Shown here piece by piece: positions 51,951 through 60,846 of a stretch of DNA of 64,000 bases (position 1 is the stretch's first letter; every line of letters begins with the position of its first letter). The position numbers were made by a program, and so were the translations under genes. Location of the stretch: NCBI GenBank assembly GCA_903919145.1, contig CAIXGW010000203.1, positions 1 through 64,000 of the forward strand, written 5' to 3'. Under the pieces are notes generated by a model. That model saw only the letters and a program-made list of their open reading frames with translations. It was not told where the DNA came from and did no database searches. Source of the DNA: an uncultured Myxococcales bacterium. Lineage in GTDB: Bacteria; Myxococcota_A; UBA9042.

Positions 51951-52051
51951 GGTCACCGCGGGTCTTTGGGCTGGCCCGCTACTGGTTCGGTCACGGCTCA
52001 CGCCGCTACGGTTACGGCTGCCTAGGTCACCGCTGGTCCAGTCACGGCTGG
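51951..52051. repeat. Five imperfect copies of a GGTCACSGCT decamer
   Basis: Copies on the + strand: GGTCACCGCG (51951), GGTCACGGCT (51989), GGTTACGGCT (52010), GGTCACCGCT (52025) and AGTCACGGCT (52040). Spacings are 38, 21, 15 and 15. They fill the 198-bp gap between the 645- and 1,192-residue TPR genes. No other gene or promoter was seen there. Confidence 0.5.
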
Positions 52052-52081
52052 CCGAGTCGTGGCAAGACGGCGACGTTCAGA

Positions 52082-54019
52082 CTAGTTGCCCACCGCCGGG
52101 GCCGCGCTGGTCTTACACTTGGACTTGAGAAAGGAGCGATAGGCGCCGATCTCGTCTTTCCAGAATTCGCCCTCAAAGGGCCACTGCATGGCGTCAGAGC
52201 CGGCGATGGCCACCGGGCCTTCTTTGGCTACGGCGTCGCTTTCTTGAGCGGACTTGCCAGCTTGCTCGTCTTCGATGGCCTGCATGCGGATCTCGTCCAA
52301 GTCCAGGCGCAGCTGGGCCAGCTTGTCTTGGTAGGTGTCCAAGTCCTTGGCGGCCTGGCGCAAAGTCTGCTGGATGACCACGCCCGCCTCGGCGATGCGC
52401 TCGGTCTTGCGCTGGCCCAGCTTGGCCAGCATCTCTTGGCCAAAGGCGCCGAGCTGCTGCAGGTTGGACTTGACGACCCGCTCTTCCTTCTCGATTTGCT
52501 TGATGGTGTTGTAGAGGTTGTAGAACTCGACATTCATCAGCACCGGCGACTGCAGCTGGCGCGGCAGGCCACCGCCTTGCTTGGGCTTGTTCACGGTCAG
52601 CAAGAAGGCGTTGTAGAATTCTTCCGGCTTGCGCGAGCGCTTGAGGAAGTCGCGCAGCGGCGGAGCCAGCACAATGACCCGCTCCTCAAACATCTTCATG
52701 GCCTCTTCGGCCTCGACCGACAGGCACAGGTTGACGTAGGCCGTGGCCTCCAAGATCCACAATTCCGGGTAGAAGTGGTGGGCGAAGTACGGGCTGTGCA
52801 GCGCGTGGAAGGTGCCCAGGGCGCGCGAGGTGTCGCCCTTGAGGAAGTAAGTCCAGCCGCTCTCATAGAAGGCTGTGGCCAACTTTGGAGAATTCTTGCT
52901 GATCTTCTTGTAGTAGTAGATCGCGGCGTCGTACTGCTGGATGTCGTAGGCCAAGCGGGCCAGCGCCAGGTACGCCAGGTCGACCACCGGCCGGCCCTCT
53001 GCCTCCACTTCGGCCGCCAACACTGCCTTTTGAAAAGCCTCTGCCGCTGCCTTGACTTGGGCGCCGGCCAGTCGATCCTCGGTGCTGTCGGGGATTTCCA
53101 TCAGGCCCAGCAGGTACTGGGCGCGCGCATAGTCCTGCGCCTTGGGGCCGACTTTCTCCAGGTAGGGGCGAGCCGCCTCTTTGACGCCAAAGTCGTTGAG
53201 GGCTTCGCCTACAAAGTAGTAAAAACCATCCTGAAAGCTCTGGTCAAAGGTATTGACCGACAGCTTGGTCAGCTCTTCCAGCTCCGGCGGACGGTAGATG
53301 ATCTGCTTGCGCAGGTCGCGCAGCTGGGTAAACGCGGTGACAAAGAACATCTTGTCGGAGCCGGCGCGGACCACGTCGAGCAGGGTGTCGGCGGCCGACT
53401 GGATGAGGCCGGCGCGGGCCAGGGCGTTGGCGATGCCGTACTTGGCGACATAGGCCTCATTGCTGTCGGGGGCAAACGGGATTCCGCCCACGCCGTCTTC
53501 GACAAACTTGGTAAAGACCTGGATGGCCTTGACGAATTCGCCGGAGTTGGCGTACTCCTGACCTTGCTTAAGGATCTTGCCGGCAAAGGCCTTGCGCTGG
53601 CTCTCTTCGCGGCGCTTCTGCTCCTCAGCCAGGCGCACAGCTTCTTCGCGAAGGCGGGCTTCCTCGGCGGCCACCTCGGCGGCGCTGAGCTCCTTCTCTG
53701 GCTTCTTTTCCTTGCCCTTGTCTGCCTCGACCGGCTTTGGCGCTGTCCCGGCTCCGGTAGACAGCATAAAGCGGATGAGCTTGTCGGTCGCGCCGCGCCG
53801 CTTGAGCTCCATGATATCCTTGGGCGCCAGCGCAAATTTGCTGCCGTCCTTGGTGATCTTGCGGATGATCTGGTCGTCGGTCGCTTCCGCTTCCAATAGC
53901 GTAAAGACCTGGTCCAGGGTCAGGGCCCACGCGGGGCTGGCTTGCCCGACCGAGGTGAGCAGGACAGCGGCGGCGGCCCAGGAGCTGAGGCGGCCAAAGC
54001 GGCTGTGTGGACGGTGCAT
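52082..54019 (-). CDS. Exported TPR/helical protein, GltC/NfsC-position
   Basis: The protein has 645 residues; ATG 54019 has GCGGAGGAAAC upstream. A signal peptide (SSWAAAAVLLTSVGQASPAWA) leads to a short helical domain (LTLDQVFTLLEAEATDDQII) with an 'AxDxxIIxxI ... LKRRGATDKLIRFML' pattern. A Lys/Glu coiled linker then precedes a TPR-like solenoid (SGEFVKAIQVFTKFVEDG, AYLALARLAYDIQQYDAAI) and a C-terminal coiled coil. Size, export and location directly after two outer-membrane barrels match GltC in Myxococcus xanthus by order and size. It is probably a periplasmic scaffold. A weak TTGCAC/TAACAC pair lies upstream. Confidence 0.75.
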   Translation of the reverse strand: MHRPHSRFGRLSSWAAAAVLLTSVGQASPAWALTLDQVFTLLEAEATDDQIIRKITKDGSKFALAPKDIMELKRRGATDKLIRFMLSTGAGTAPKPVEADKGKEKKPEKELSAAEVAAEEARLREEAVRLAEEQKRREESQRKAFAGKILKQGQEYANSGEFVKAIQVFTKFVEDGVGGIPFAPDSNEAYVAKYGIANALARAGLIQSAADTLLDVVRAGSDKMFFVTAFTQLRDLRKQIIYRPPELEELTKLSVNTFDQSFQDGFYYFVGEALNDFGVKEAARPYLEKVGPKAQDYARAQYLLGLMEIPDSTEDRLAGAQVKAAAEAFQKAVLAAEVEAEGRPVVDLAYLALARLAYDIQQYDAAIYYYKKISKNSPKLATAFYESGWTYFLKGDTSRALGTFHALHSPYFAHHFYPELWILEATAYVNLCLSVEAEEAMKMFEERVIVLAPPLRDFLKRSRKPEEFYNAFLLTVNKPKQGGGLPRQLQSPVLMNVEFYNLYNTIKQIEKEERVVKSNLQQLGAFGQEMLAKLGQRKTERIAEAGVVIQQTLRQAAKDLDTYQDKLAQLRLDLDEIRMQAIEDEQAGKSAQESDAVAKEGPVAIAGSDAMQWPFEGEFWKDEIGAYRSFLKSKCKTSAAPAVGN

Positions 54020-54164
54020 GTTTCCTCCGCGGGGCGGTGCGATGCGGCTTGGCGGCGCGTGGCTGAACGGCTGGGGGCCGTGGGCAAGAACTGATGACGT
54101 GTTACCAAGCGCCGCGATCTGTGCAAACGGACAGGGCGGCGCGATGCATCCTGGCGGCGCGGAC

Positions 54165-55127
54165 CTATTCCGGCGGCGCGGTGAACCAGGTCAGAGAGAG
54201 CGTGAACGAAATCGGCCGAGAAACGCCCGCAGTGGCGGTGCCTTCTACGTCGTCAAAGGCCGGGTAGTACAGCTGGTGGACGTTGACGCGCAGCGCCCAG
54301 CGGTCGGCGATGTAGAACTGCAGGTAAGAGCCCACAGATCCTGCGGCGTCAAAGCGGTAAGCCGGCTCCAGCACGCCTTTTTTGGTCACGCGGGTGGCGA
54401 CGCCGCCGATGCCAAAGGACAACGCCGCGTCAAACTCGTTCAGGCCCGTGCCAAAGAAGCTGAATTTGCCGTGCATCAGGTTCCAGTCCACGCCGGCCGT
54501 GGCGTAGCCCTGCAAAGTCTGGGGCAAGCGCACGTTGAGCTCATAGCCCTCTGGGCGATTGCTCTCTAGCTTGGCGCGCAGAGAAGTTGGCTGGTCGTAG
54601 GTGTAAGCACCCTGGACGTGCAGCGCCAAGTCTTCTGAGAAGTAGTAGTTGTAGCCCAGACCGCCGGTGATGTAGGTCCAGAAGTCGTCATTGGGGACGA
54701 CGCCGCCCAAGAAAGACACGCTGTGGCGGCCCTCTTTGACGACCGCGCGCTTCTGGATGACCTTGATGTCGCGGCGCTTGGCCCACTCCATCCGGGCGCC
54801 CGGGGGCACTGCGTCGTCGCTGACTCCGTACAGGTCCTGATCGCCGGTGTCGCCCATCATGTCGGGCACTGCCGCCTTGGCCTTGGCGGGCTTGGTCGGC
54901 GCCGGCTCAGTCTTGGCCGGCTCGGTCTTGTCGCCCTCTGGCGCGGCGGCATCGGCGGGCTTGTCGGCTGGTGCATCGGCGGACTTCTCGGCAGCCGGCT
55001 CAGCCTTTTCGGCTGGGGGTTCTTGGGCTTGCGCGGGCAGGGCAGCCAAGCTGGTGCCCGCCAATAGGGCGGCGGCGGCAGTCCGCCAAGAGCGCCTGAA
55101 CAGAGAGGAACAAAGGAAACTGCGCAT
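54165..55127 (-). CDS. Outer-membrane beta-barrel, OMP_myx type (GltA/GltB-like), second
   Basis: The protein has 320 residues; ATG 55127 follows TGAGGTC. The signal peptide ends at ALPAQA. An Ala/Pro/Lys-rich periplasmic linker of about 55 residues precedes the barrel. The barrel half has alternating amphipathic strands with the family pattern SFLGGVVPNDDFWTYITGGL, LGYNYYFSEDLALHVQGAYT and an aromatic C-terminal strand, SFTLSLTWF. This matches the 'outer membrane beta-barrel domain' family common in Myxococcota. It has a sister gene 33 bp upstream. The pair corresponds to GltA/GltB or NfsA/NfsB in gene order. Confidence 0.8.
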   Translation of the reverse strand: MRSFLCSSLFRRSWRTAAAALLAGTSLAALPAQAQEPPAEKAEPAAEKSADAPADKPADAAAPEGDKTEPAKTEPAPTKPAKAKAAVPDMMGDTGDQDLYGVSDDAVPPGARMEWAKRRDIKVIQKRAVVKEGRHSVSFLGGVVPNDDFWTYITGGLGYNYYFSEDLALHVQGAYTYDQPTSLRAKLESNRPEGYELNVRLPQTLQGYATAGVDWNLMHGKFSFFGTGLNEFDAALSFGIGGVATRVTKKGVLEPAYRFDAAGSVGSYLQFYIADRWALRVNVHQLYYPAFDDVEGTATAGVSRPISFTLSLTWFTAPPE

Positions 55128-55160
55128 TTCGGACCTCAGCAGCCGCGGCGAGCGGTGCGT

Positions 55161-55961
55161 CTACTTGCTCAGGTAGGCCAGACCGAGGGTGAACTCTGCC
55201 GGGGCGAGGAAGGAGATATTCTCCTGCGGTTGGTAGATGTACTGGTTGTAGCCCACCTGCAGGTTCAAGAACCGCGACAGGTAGAAGCGAAAGCCCAGAC
55301 CCCAGTGCCCGCCGACCTTGGTCTTGTTTTCGGGCAGCTTGTTGCCGCGCGACTCGTCGATGTCGACGTTGATGATGCCCAGACCCGCCGAGAAGTTGAC
55401 GTCAAAGCTGGTCAGCTTCTTGTCAAAGATGCCCCACTTGCCGTGAAACGGTGTATAGACCAAGTCCAGAGCGCTGTTCCAGTGCATCTGCGGCGCGGCT
55501 TGGGCACCCTTGGTCAGCACGCTGCACTTGTTGTTGCTGGCCGGCACGCACTTGAGAAAGGTCAGGATCTTGGAGTCATCGGCCATCAGGTACTGAAAGC
55601 CGCCCTGCAGCGCCAGGGTGTCGCCCAGGTAGTAGGCGACCCGTCCACCGGCGGTGTAGAACAGGTAGAAGTTGTCGTTGGGGATGGTGCCCAGCTGGAC
55701 CGAGCCCTCAAAGCCGCCCTTGCGCTCGTAGAGCGGGTTGGACAGCGACGGCACAGCTTGGTCGACGTTCCAGTAGCGGCCGAGTTCGGTGTCGATGGGC
55801 TCGATCGCCTCTGCGGCCAGAGCTGCCTGCGGGGCCAGGACCGTCAGCAGGGCGGCACAGGCCGTCGCCATGGCCGAAGCCAGCGCCACGGGTCGCGCGC
55901 CGGCGACGACGCGGCCAAAAGCCCGGTTCATCCGTTGTTTTGCCAGGGGCATCCAATTCAT
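55161..55961 (-). CDS. Outer-membrane beta-barrel, OMP_myx type (GltA/GltB-like), first
   Basis: The protein has 266 residues. ATG 55961 is favoured because GGGAGGAATAGAGG precedes it; internal ATGs at 55952 and 55931 are alternatives. A signal peptide of about 49 residues (an unusually long n-region) ends near AALAAEA. The barrel strands include GFEGSVQLGTIPNDNFYLFY, GGRVAYYLGDTLALQGGFQY, GWHWGLGFRFYLSRFLNLQV-like segments and a C-terminal FTLGLAYLSK. The P-N-D-N/D-F motif is shared with the neighbouring barrel, so the two are paralogues. Two cysteines lie in an extracellular loop (CVPASNNKC). Confidence 0.8.
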   Translation of the reverse strand: MNWMPLAKQRMNRAFGRVVAGARPVALASAMATACAALLTVLAPQAALAAEAIEPIDTELGRYWNVDQAVPSLSNPLYERKGGFEGSVQLGTIPNDNFYLFYTAGGRVAYYLGDTLALQGGFQYLMADDSKILTFLKCVPASNNKCSVLTKGAQAAPQMHWNSALDLVYTPFHGKWGIFDKKLTSFDVNFSAGLGIINVDIDESRGNKLPENKTKVGGHWGLGFRFYLSRFLNLQVGYNQYIYQPQENISFLAPAEFTLGLAYLSK

Positions 55962-56068
55962 CCTCTATTCCTCCCGCGCGACCGACCGTTGAGGGGTCGC
56001 AGGTGCCGCTGCCGCGCGGCGATCTCGGGCGCTCTGCAGCAGGGCAGGGCGCTCAACTCACCGGGCTG

Positions 56069-58060
56069 CTAGCCCTTGCACACGCCGTCGCACTTGCCGT
56101 CTGCCTTGCAGGCTCCGGCGCAGCACTTGCCCTTGCCGTCCGCACCGCAGGGCAGCAGGTCCGGGGCGGGGTCGCTGATGCACTCGCCCGCTGGGCTGCA
56201 GTGATTGGCGCCGCAAGAGTTGCTGCCACCGCAGTCCGCATCGCTGGTGCACGCAAGGTGGAAGATCATCCGGCGATCGCGCTGACCGTCCTGGGTGAAC
56301 TGCCACTCCTTTTCGTTCTTGAAGACTTCTTCCAAGCTGGTAAACACGGTGGACTTCATCTTCATGGAGCCGCGCAGAGCAGTGACGGCACCCTTCTTGA
56401 TCGAGTCGTCCTTGAAGCGGTTGTCCTGGAAGCCGACGCGCCAGTTGCCCGCCAGCGAGAAGCGGACCATGGCCACAGCGCGGCTCATGGCGTCTTGCAC
56501 CGCCGATGGGTCTTTGTTGTTCAGTTCCAAGGTGTTCAGGAACTGGTAGGTGCCCTCGGTGCGGCACGACAGGTCCTGCAAGTACGGGTCCGGCTTGGGG
56601 TGCGACTTGGACTGCATCTGCACAACGTGTAGCCGAACCGGGTACTTGTTGTCGTCCATGACCTGCAGCAGCGACTTGTAGTCAGTCGTGATCATAGCGC
56701 ACTGCTTGCGGCAGTCGCCGCCAGTGCCAACCTTGGGATCAACAAACTGGTAGAGGTCCGAGTAGGTGCAGCTGTCCGGCCCATCGGTCAGCAAGACGAT
56801 GTGGCGCGGAATGGCTTTGCCGGCCTCAAAGTCGCGCAAGAAGTTGTAGGCGGTGCTCAACGCTTCGTAGACCGGGGCGCGGCCAGTGGCGATTTCGCGG
56901 GTGCGCTCTTCTAGCCCCAGCTTGTTCTGCGCCTTTGCCTTGTCAGACTTGCCAAAGCACTTGGTCATTTGCTCTGGCAGCGACCAGTTGGCATAGGAGT
57001 CGTTGGCAAAAGAGGGGTCCGCCGCGCACTGGTAGCCTTCTTTGCAGTCCGCCGCGGTGACGCATACCTTTTCGGTGATCTCTACGGTGGCGCCGTCGGT
57101 CTTCTGGCAGCGCAGATCGTCGGTGCAGGCCACGCGAACGCCCTCGTTGCTCTCGTCGTAGTACATCGTCAACACGCGATCTTGCGGATTGAGCGAGTCG
57201 ATGAGCGAGGTGGCGCCGTAAGCGAGCACGCGGTGACGGTCCGAAGAGCACTCTGGAAATTCTTTGGGCGTCTTGAACTTGCCCGGCAGGTCTTCCTTAA
57301 AGACGTTGGCGGTGGTGCAGTCGCCGGTGTCCGTAAAGATGTTGCCGCCGGTCGAGCCGCTGTGGTCGACCAGGATGGCCACGTTCTGCCACGTCGGCAT
57401 CTCCAGGGGGTCGCAGCGGGCAGGGGCAACTGCTTTGTACTTAAGGGCTTTGCCCACGCCGCCTGCGCCGGATGCGGAGGTGCTGCAGGTGGCTGGGTCT
57501 TGCAGACCGCTGCGCGGCTCGTAGCAGCCGACCGACAGCTCAAAGGCGCTGGCCGAGATCGTTTGCAGCTCAGGGTCCTGGCTGACCGGCTGCTGCTCAA
57601 TGCGATCGCCCTCGCGAATGCCTTGATCGCGATCGGGGCTGCACTTGGGGCCGGTGACGGTGAGGTCTGTAGACACCAGGTTGACCGTCAGCTCCAAGCC
57701 GTTGGCTTCCAGCGCTGGGGTCTCGGCGTTCAGAGGGGCGCCGCACACCCGGGTTACCGTGCCTTTGGCCGGGTCGATGAACGCCGGAAAGGCGCTAACT
57801 ACCTGGATTTTGTCGAAGATGACGTTGTCCAGACCAAAGCGGGCCGTGGAGTCGCAGCTCGACAGGCCGCCCGTAATCAGCCAAGTAACGCCAAGCAGCG
57901 CCGACGCGATCGTGGTGGGCACGGCCAAGCGGCCACGGCCAGCAGTAGCGTGCAAACCGCTAGCGGCTTCGCTGGGTTGGCTTGCCTCGCGGCCGAAAGG
58001 GGTCAAAATCTGGCGCTCGCTCGCGGACAATTTGGGGCGGCGCGGTGTCTGATTGGGCAT
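56069..58060 (-). CDS. VWA-domain lipoprotein heading the Glt/Nfs-like cluster
   Basis: The protein has 663 residues; ATG 58060 has GAGAGG upstream. The membrane/lipobox region (ALLGVTWLITGGLSSC) lies after 46 basic, low-complexity residues, an unusually long n-region. The mature part has a beta domain, then a VWA domain with MIDAS VAILVDHSGS (about residue 225) and VLLTDGPDS (about 421), interrupted by Cys-rich inserts. The C-terminus is a Cys-rich cluster (ADCGGSNSCGANHC ... CCAGACKADGKCDGVCKG). VWA proteins of this type bind partners through a metal ion. It is the first gene of the minus-strand cluster and 107 bp ahead of the first barrel. Confidence 0.8.
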   Translation of the reverse strand: MPNQTPRRPKLSASERQILTPFGREASQPSEAASGLHATAGRGRLAVPTTIASALLGVTWLITGGLSSCDSTARFGLDNVIFDKIQVVSAFPAFIDPAKGTVTRVCGAPLNAETPALEANGLELTVNLVSTDLTVTGPKCSPDRDQGIREGDRIEQQPVSQDPELQTISASAFELSVGCYEPRSGLQDPATCSTSASGAGGVGKALKYKAVAPARCDPLEMPTWQNVAILVDHSGSTGGNIFTDTGDCTTANVFKEDLPGKFKTPKEFPECSSDRHRVLAYGATSLIDSLNPQDRVLTMYYDESNEGVRVACTDDLRCQKTDGATVEITEKVCVTAADCKEGYQCAADPSFANDSYANWSLPEQMTKCFGKSDKAKAQNKLGLEERTREIATGRAPVYEALSTAYNFLRDFEAGKAIPRHIVLLTDGPDSCTYSDLYQFVDPKVGTGGDCRKQCAMITTDYKSLLQVMDDNKYPVRLHVVQMQSKSHPKPDPYLQDLSCRTEGTYQFLNTLELNNKDPSAVQDAMSRAVAMVRFSLAGNWRVGFQDNRFKDDSIKKGAVTALRGSMKMKSTVFTSLEEVFKNEKEWQFTQDGQRDRRMIFHLACTSDADCGGSNSCGANHCSPAGECISDPAPDLLPCGADGKGKCCAGACKADGKCDGVCKG

Positions 58061-58461
58061 GGGCCTCTCGCATGGATTCGCCCTGCTCGGGCGAAGGACA
58101 TGCGCGGGTCGGCACGGCGTCGGAGCGGGAGGCTCGGCGGCGTCGGCGCAACCTGAAGTTGCTGGGCTGGTGATTCTGGCGGTCGCCTTGAGAAGGTCTT
58201 GGCGCCAGAAACGGCCGAGAAACTGCAGGGTTTACCCCGCGTCTCCCGCGCGCCGGCACCAGGACCGGAACGCACGAGAGCAAGCAATAGTTCCCGCGCC
58301 AAGCACGCAAGTCAAGCCGATCTGCTGCAGGCTGTTTTTGCCGTTGACGTTGCTCTGGACGGCCGGTACATTTGAAGGCTGCCACAGGCCGCACTGCGTG
58401 CGGCTGACACCGCTGCCGATGCCTTTGTCCGCCCCAAGGGCATCTCCACAGGAGCTCTCCA
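58061..58461. other. Divergent intergenic region between the VWA lipoprotein and the lipoprotein pair
   Basis: This is a 401-bp gap that must carry promoters for the Glt/Nfs-like cluster (minus) and the lipoprotein genes (plus). A clear + strand sigma-70 promoter is at 58344-58372. No convincing promoter was seen for the minus direction. Short open frames here are shadows without ribosome-binding sites. Confidence 0.5.
58344..58372 (+). promoter_or_regulatory. Sigma-70 promoter for the + strand lipoprotein genes
   Basis: TTGACG (58344-58349) and TACATT (58367-58372) with a 17-base spacer, about 90 bases before the ATG at 58462. The elements match five and four of six consensus bases. Confidence 0.65.
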
Positions 58462-60846
58462 ATGACGCCAATTTCCTCCCTGCCGACTTTCACCCAGCGG
58501 CCGCGCGCGCCCGCGTCTAGGGGCATCGCCGGCCGGCGTGCGTCCTGGCTGCAGCCCATGGCGGCCCTGGGCAGCTTGGCGCTGCTGGCGTCCTGCAGCG
58601 ACACCAGCACTCCCGGTGGGGGCACTGGCGCCGCAGTTTGCCTCAACGGCGTGCAGGCCGACTGCAAGCCCGTGGCCGAGGTCACCTCAGAGAGCAAGGC
58701 CTTGGGCCAGGTCAGCTCAGAGGCCAGCACCCTGACCGGCAACTTGGTCCTGGACGTGGGCACGGTGGTCAAGGGCAAAGACCTGACCCGGCTGGTGACC
58801 TTTGGCAATTCTGGCAATGCGACCTTTCCAGCGGGTTACCGCATCAAGTCCGTGCGCATGGACTACGCGGTCGGCTCGCCAGAGGAGGGCGACGTCAAGT
58901 CGCTGGAGTGCTGGAGCGCCGATGGCAGCAAGCGCTGCGAGCAGATGGATGCGCAGTGGCGGTTGATTGTGCCCAAGGGCTATTCGCCCAAGGTTGGGCA
59001 GTCAACGACAGAGAACTTTGCCGTCAAGTTCACGTCTTTTGACAACAAGCCCCGCAGCGGCGTCATCAAGGTCGAGCTTCAGGGCATCTCGGCATCGACC
59101 TTGACCTTCAATATCAACGTCAGCACCAAGACTGGCTCGCCCAAGGCCAACTTGGCGCCCAAAGACATCAGCTTCCCCTACGTGCCGCCCAAGCAGTGCG
59201 CCACAGAGAAGGTGCAGCTGCTCAATACCGGCGAGGCCACGCTGGCGATCGACTCGATCAACTTGGCGGGCGTAGACAAGTCGTTCCAGATGAAGCTGAC
59301 GGACCCGGCCGACGTCGACACCGAGTGGCACGACGGCGGTGCGGTGTGGACGCTGGCCAAGCAGCTGCAGGTCGTCCCCAATGGCAGCGCCGAGTTTGAG
59401 GTCAAGTTCTGCCCCGCCGATGACAAGAAGAAGCAGGGCCAGATCAAGTTTGTCGGCAATGACAGCTCGGCTCCGGCGCTCACCGTCACGGCCAACAGCT
59501 CGGTGCCGTGCATCCAAGTGAGCCCCAGCCTGATGGGTTTTGGCGGCGCGATTCCCGGCTCGCAGAGCCCGATGGATCTGGTCATGAAGAACTGCGGGTC
59601 CCAGGAGCTGATCATTACTGAGCTGCAGCTGACCGAAGACACGGCCGACGCCAATCAGGAGTTCTTTATCGATCAGGCGCCCCTTGCGGCCTCGGGCAAG
59701 CTGAAGGCGCCGCCGCCGCTGTCCGCTGAGAACCCGCTCAAGCTGGGCATCAACGAGCAGGCGACCGTCATTGTCAACTACGCTCCGGCCGACATCACCA
59801 AGGAAGGCGGCAAGGATACTGGCGAAATCAAGGTGATCTCCAGTGCTTATGTGTCGCCGATCGTCAAGCTTGAAGGCATTGGCGTCGAGCAGACTTGCCC
59901 AATCGCCAAGGTCAAAGTCGTAGAGGGCGAGGAAGTGGTTCCGCAGACCAACCTGCACCTCAACAGCTTGAGCTCCTTGGCGCCCGGCGGCGGCCAGATC
60001 AAGAAGTGGAAGTGGACGGTCAAGCAGCCGTCGGGCTCCAACCAGCCGCTGCTGCCCAGCGCGACCTTCCCCAATCCCACCCTGCAGGCCAATGCCGCGG
60101 GCGAATACGAGTTCTGCCTGGACGTGTGGGACCAGAACGACGTCAAGTCGTGCGTTCCGGCCTGCATCAAAGTCCTGGTGATCCCCAACAACGCCATCCA
60201 CGTGGAGCTGCTGTGGGACACGCCGTCGGACCCGGACCAGACCGACAACGGTCCTGCCGCCGGCGCTGACCTTGACCTTCACTTTGCCCACCCGCTGGCT
60301 TCTGGCCTGGACCACGACTGCGACGGCGTCGGCGACCCGTGGTTCAGCAACCCCTGGGATGCGTTCTGGTTCAACCCCAATCCGTCGTGGGGCGCCGCCA
60401 TCATCACCGACGACCCCAGCCTGGACCTGGACGACACCGACGGCGCCGGCCCAGAGAACCTCAACGTAGAGGAATCTGAGGGCAGCCTGGATGAACCGGT
60501 CTCCTACTCGGTAGGCGTGCACTACTGGAATGACCACGGCTACGGGACCTCCTACGCCACGGTGTCGATATACCTGCAGGGTGGTCTGGCGCTGCAGTTC
60601 ACCAAGGTCAAGATGGACCCCCTGGACATGTGGTACGTCGGCAAGCTGAATTGGCCCAACACCATGAGCGGTGGCCCCAAGAAGCCGTTTGACACCTGCT
60701 ACCAGTCGGGCCAGTCGTGCAGCGCCGGCAAGAACCTGATGTGGCAGCCCAAGGGCGACTGGTGCATTACCAAGTGCTACGAAGACAAGGCGTTTGTTCA
60801 GACTGTCGGCGGCGCGGCCTCCGGGAACTGCAAGAAGGTGCCCTGA
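58462..60846 (+). CDS. Lipoprotein of the paralogous DUF2135-like family (member 2)
   Basis: The protein has 794 residues; ATG 58462 has AGGAG upstream. The lipobox LLASC follows a 40-residue basic stretch. Ig-like repeats fill residues 80-470 (PKDISFPYVPPKQCATEKVQ, PSLMGFGGAIPGSQSPMDLV). Then comes a PKD-like domain (LSSLAPGGGQIKKWKWTV) and the family C-terminal domain with ADLDLHFAHPLASG, DPWFSNPWDAFWFN, DDPSLDLDDTDGAGPENLN and YSVGVHYWNDHGYG. The last 50 residues add a Cys-rich tail absent in the paralogues. The stop overlaps the next start by one base (TGATG), so translation is coupled. It is probably surface-exposed; its role is unknown. Confidence 0.75.
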   Translation: MTPISSLPTFTQRPRAPASRGIAGRRASWLQPMAALGSLALLASCSDTSTPGGGTGAAVCLNGVQADCKPVAEVTSESKALGQVSSEASTLTGNLVLDVGTVVKGKDLTRLVTFGNSGNATFPAGYRIKSVRMDYAVGSPEEGDVKSLECWSADGSKRCEQMDAQWRLIVPKGYSPKVGQSTTENFAVKFTSFDNKPRSGVIKVELQGISASTLTFNINVSTKTGSPKANLAPKDISFPYVPPKQCATEKVQLLNTGEATLAIDSINLAGVDKSFQMKLTDPADVDTEWHDGGAVWTLAKQLQVVPNGSAEFEVKFCPADDKKKQGQIKFVGNDSSAPALTVTANSSVPCIQVSPSLMGFGGAIPGSQSPMDLVMKNCGSQELIITELQLTEDTADANQEFFIDQAPLAASGKLKAPPPLSAENPLKLGINEQATVIVNYAPADITKEGGKDTGEIKVISSAYVSPIVKLEGIGVEQTCPIAKVKVVEGEEVVPQTNLHLNSLSSLAPGGGQIKKWKWTVKQPSGSNQPLLPSATFPNPTLQANAAGEYEFCLDVWDQNDVKSCVPACIKVLVIPNNAIHVELLWDTPSDPDQTDNGPAAGADLDLHFAHPLASGLDHDCDGVGDPWFSNPWDAFWFNPNPSWGAAIITDDPSLDLDDTDGAGPENLNVEESEGSLDEPVSYSVGVHYWNDHGYGTSYATVSIYLQGGLALQFTKVKMDPLDMWYVGKLNWPNTMSGGPKKPFDTCYQSGQSCSAGKNLMWQPKGDWCITKCYEDKAFVQTVGGAASGNCKKVP

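Noticed and set aside
52244-53899. 551-codon open frame antisense to the 645-residue TPR gene
   Set aside because: Leu/Val/Gly-rich translation typical of antisense to Lys/Glu-rich helices; no start signal.
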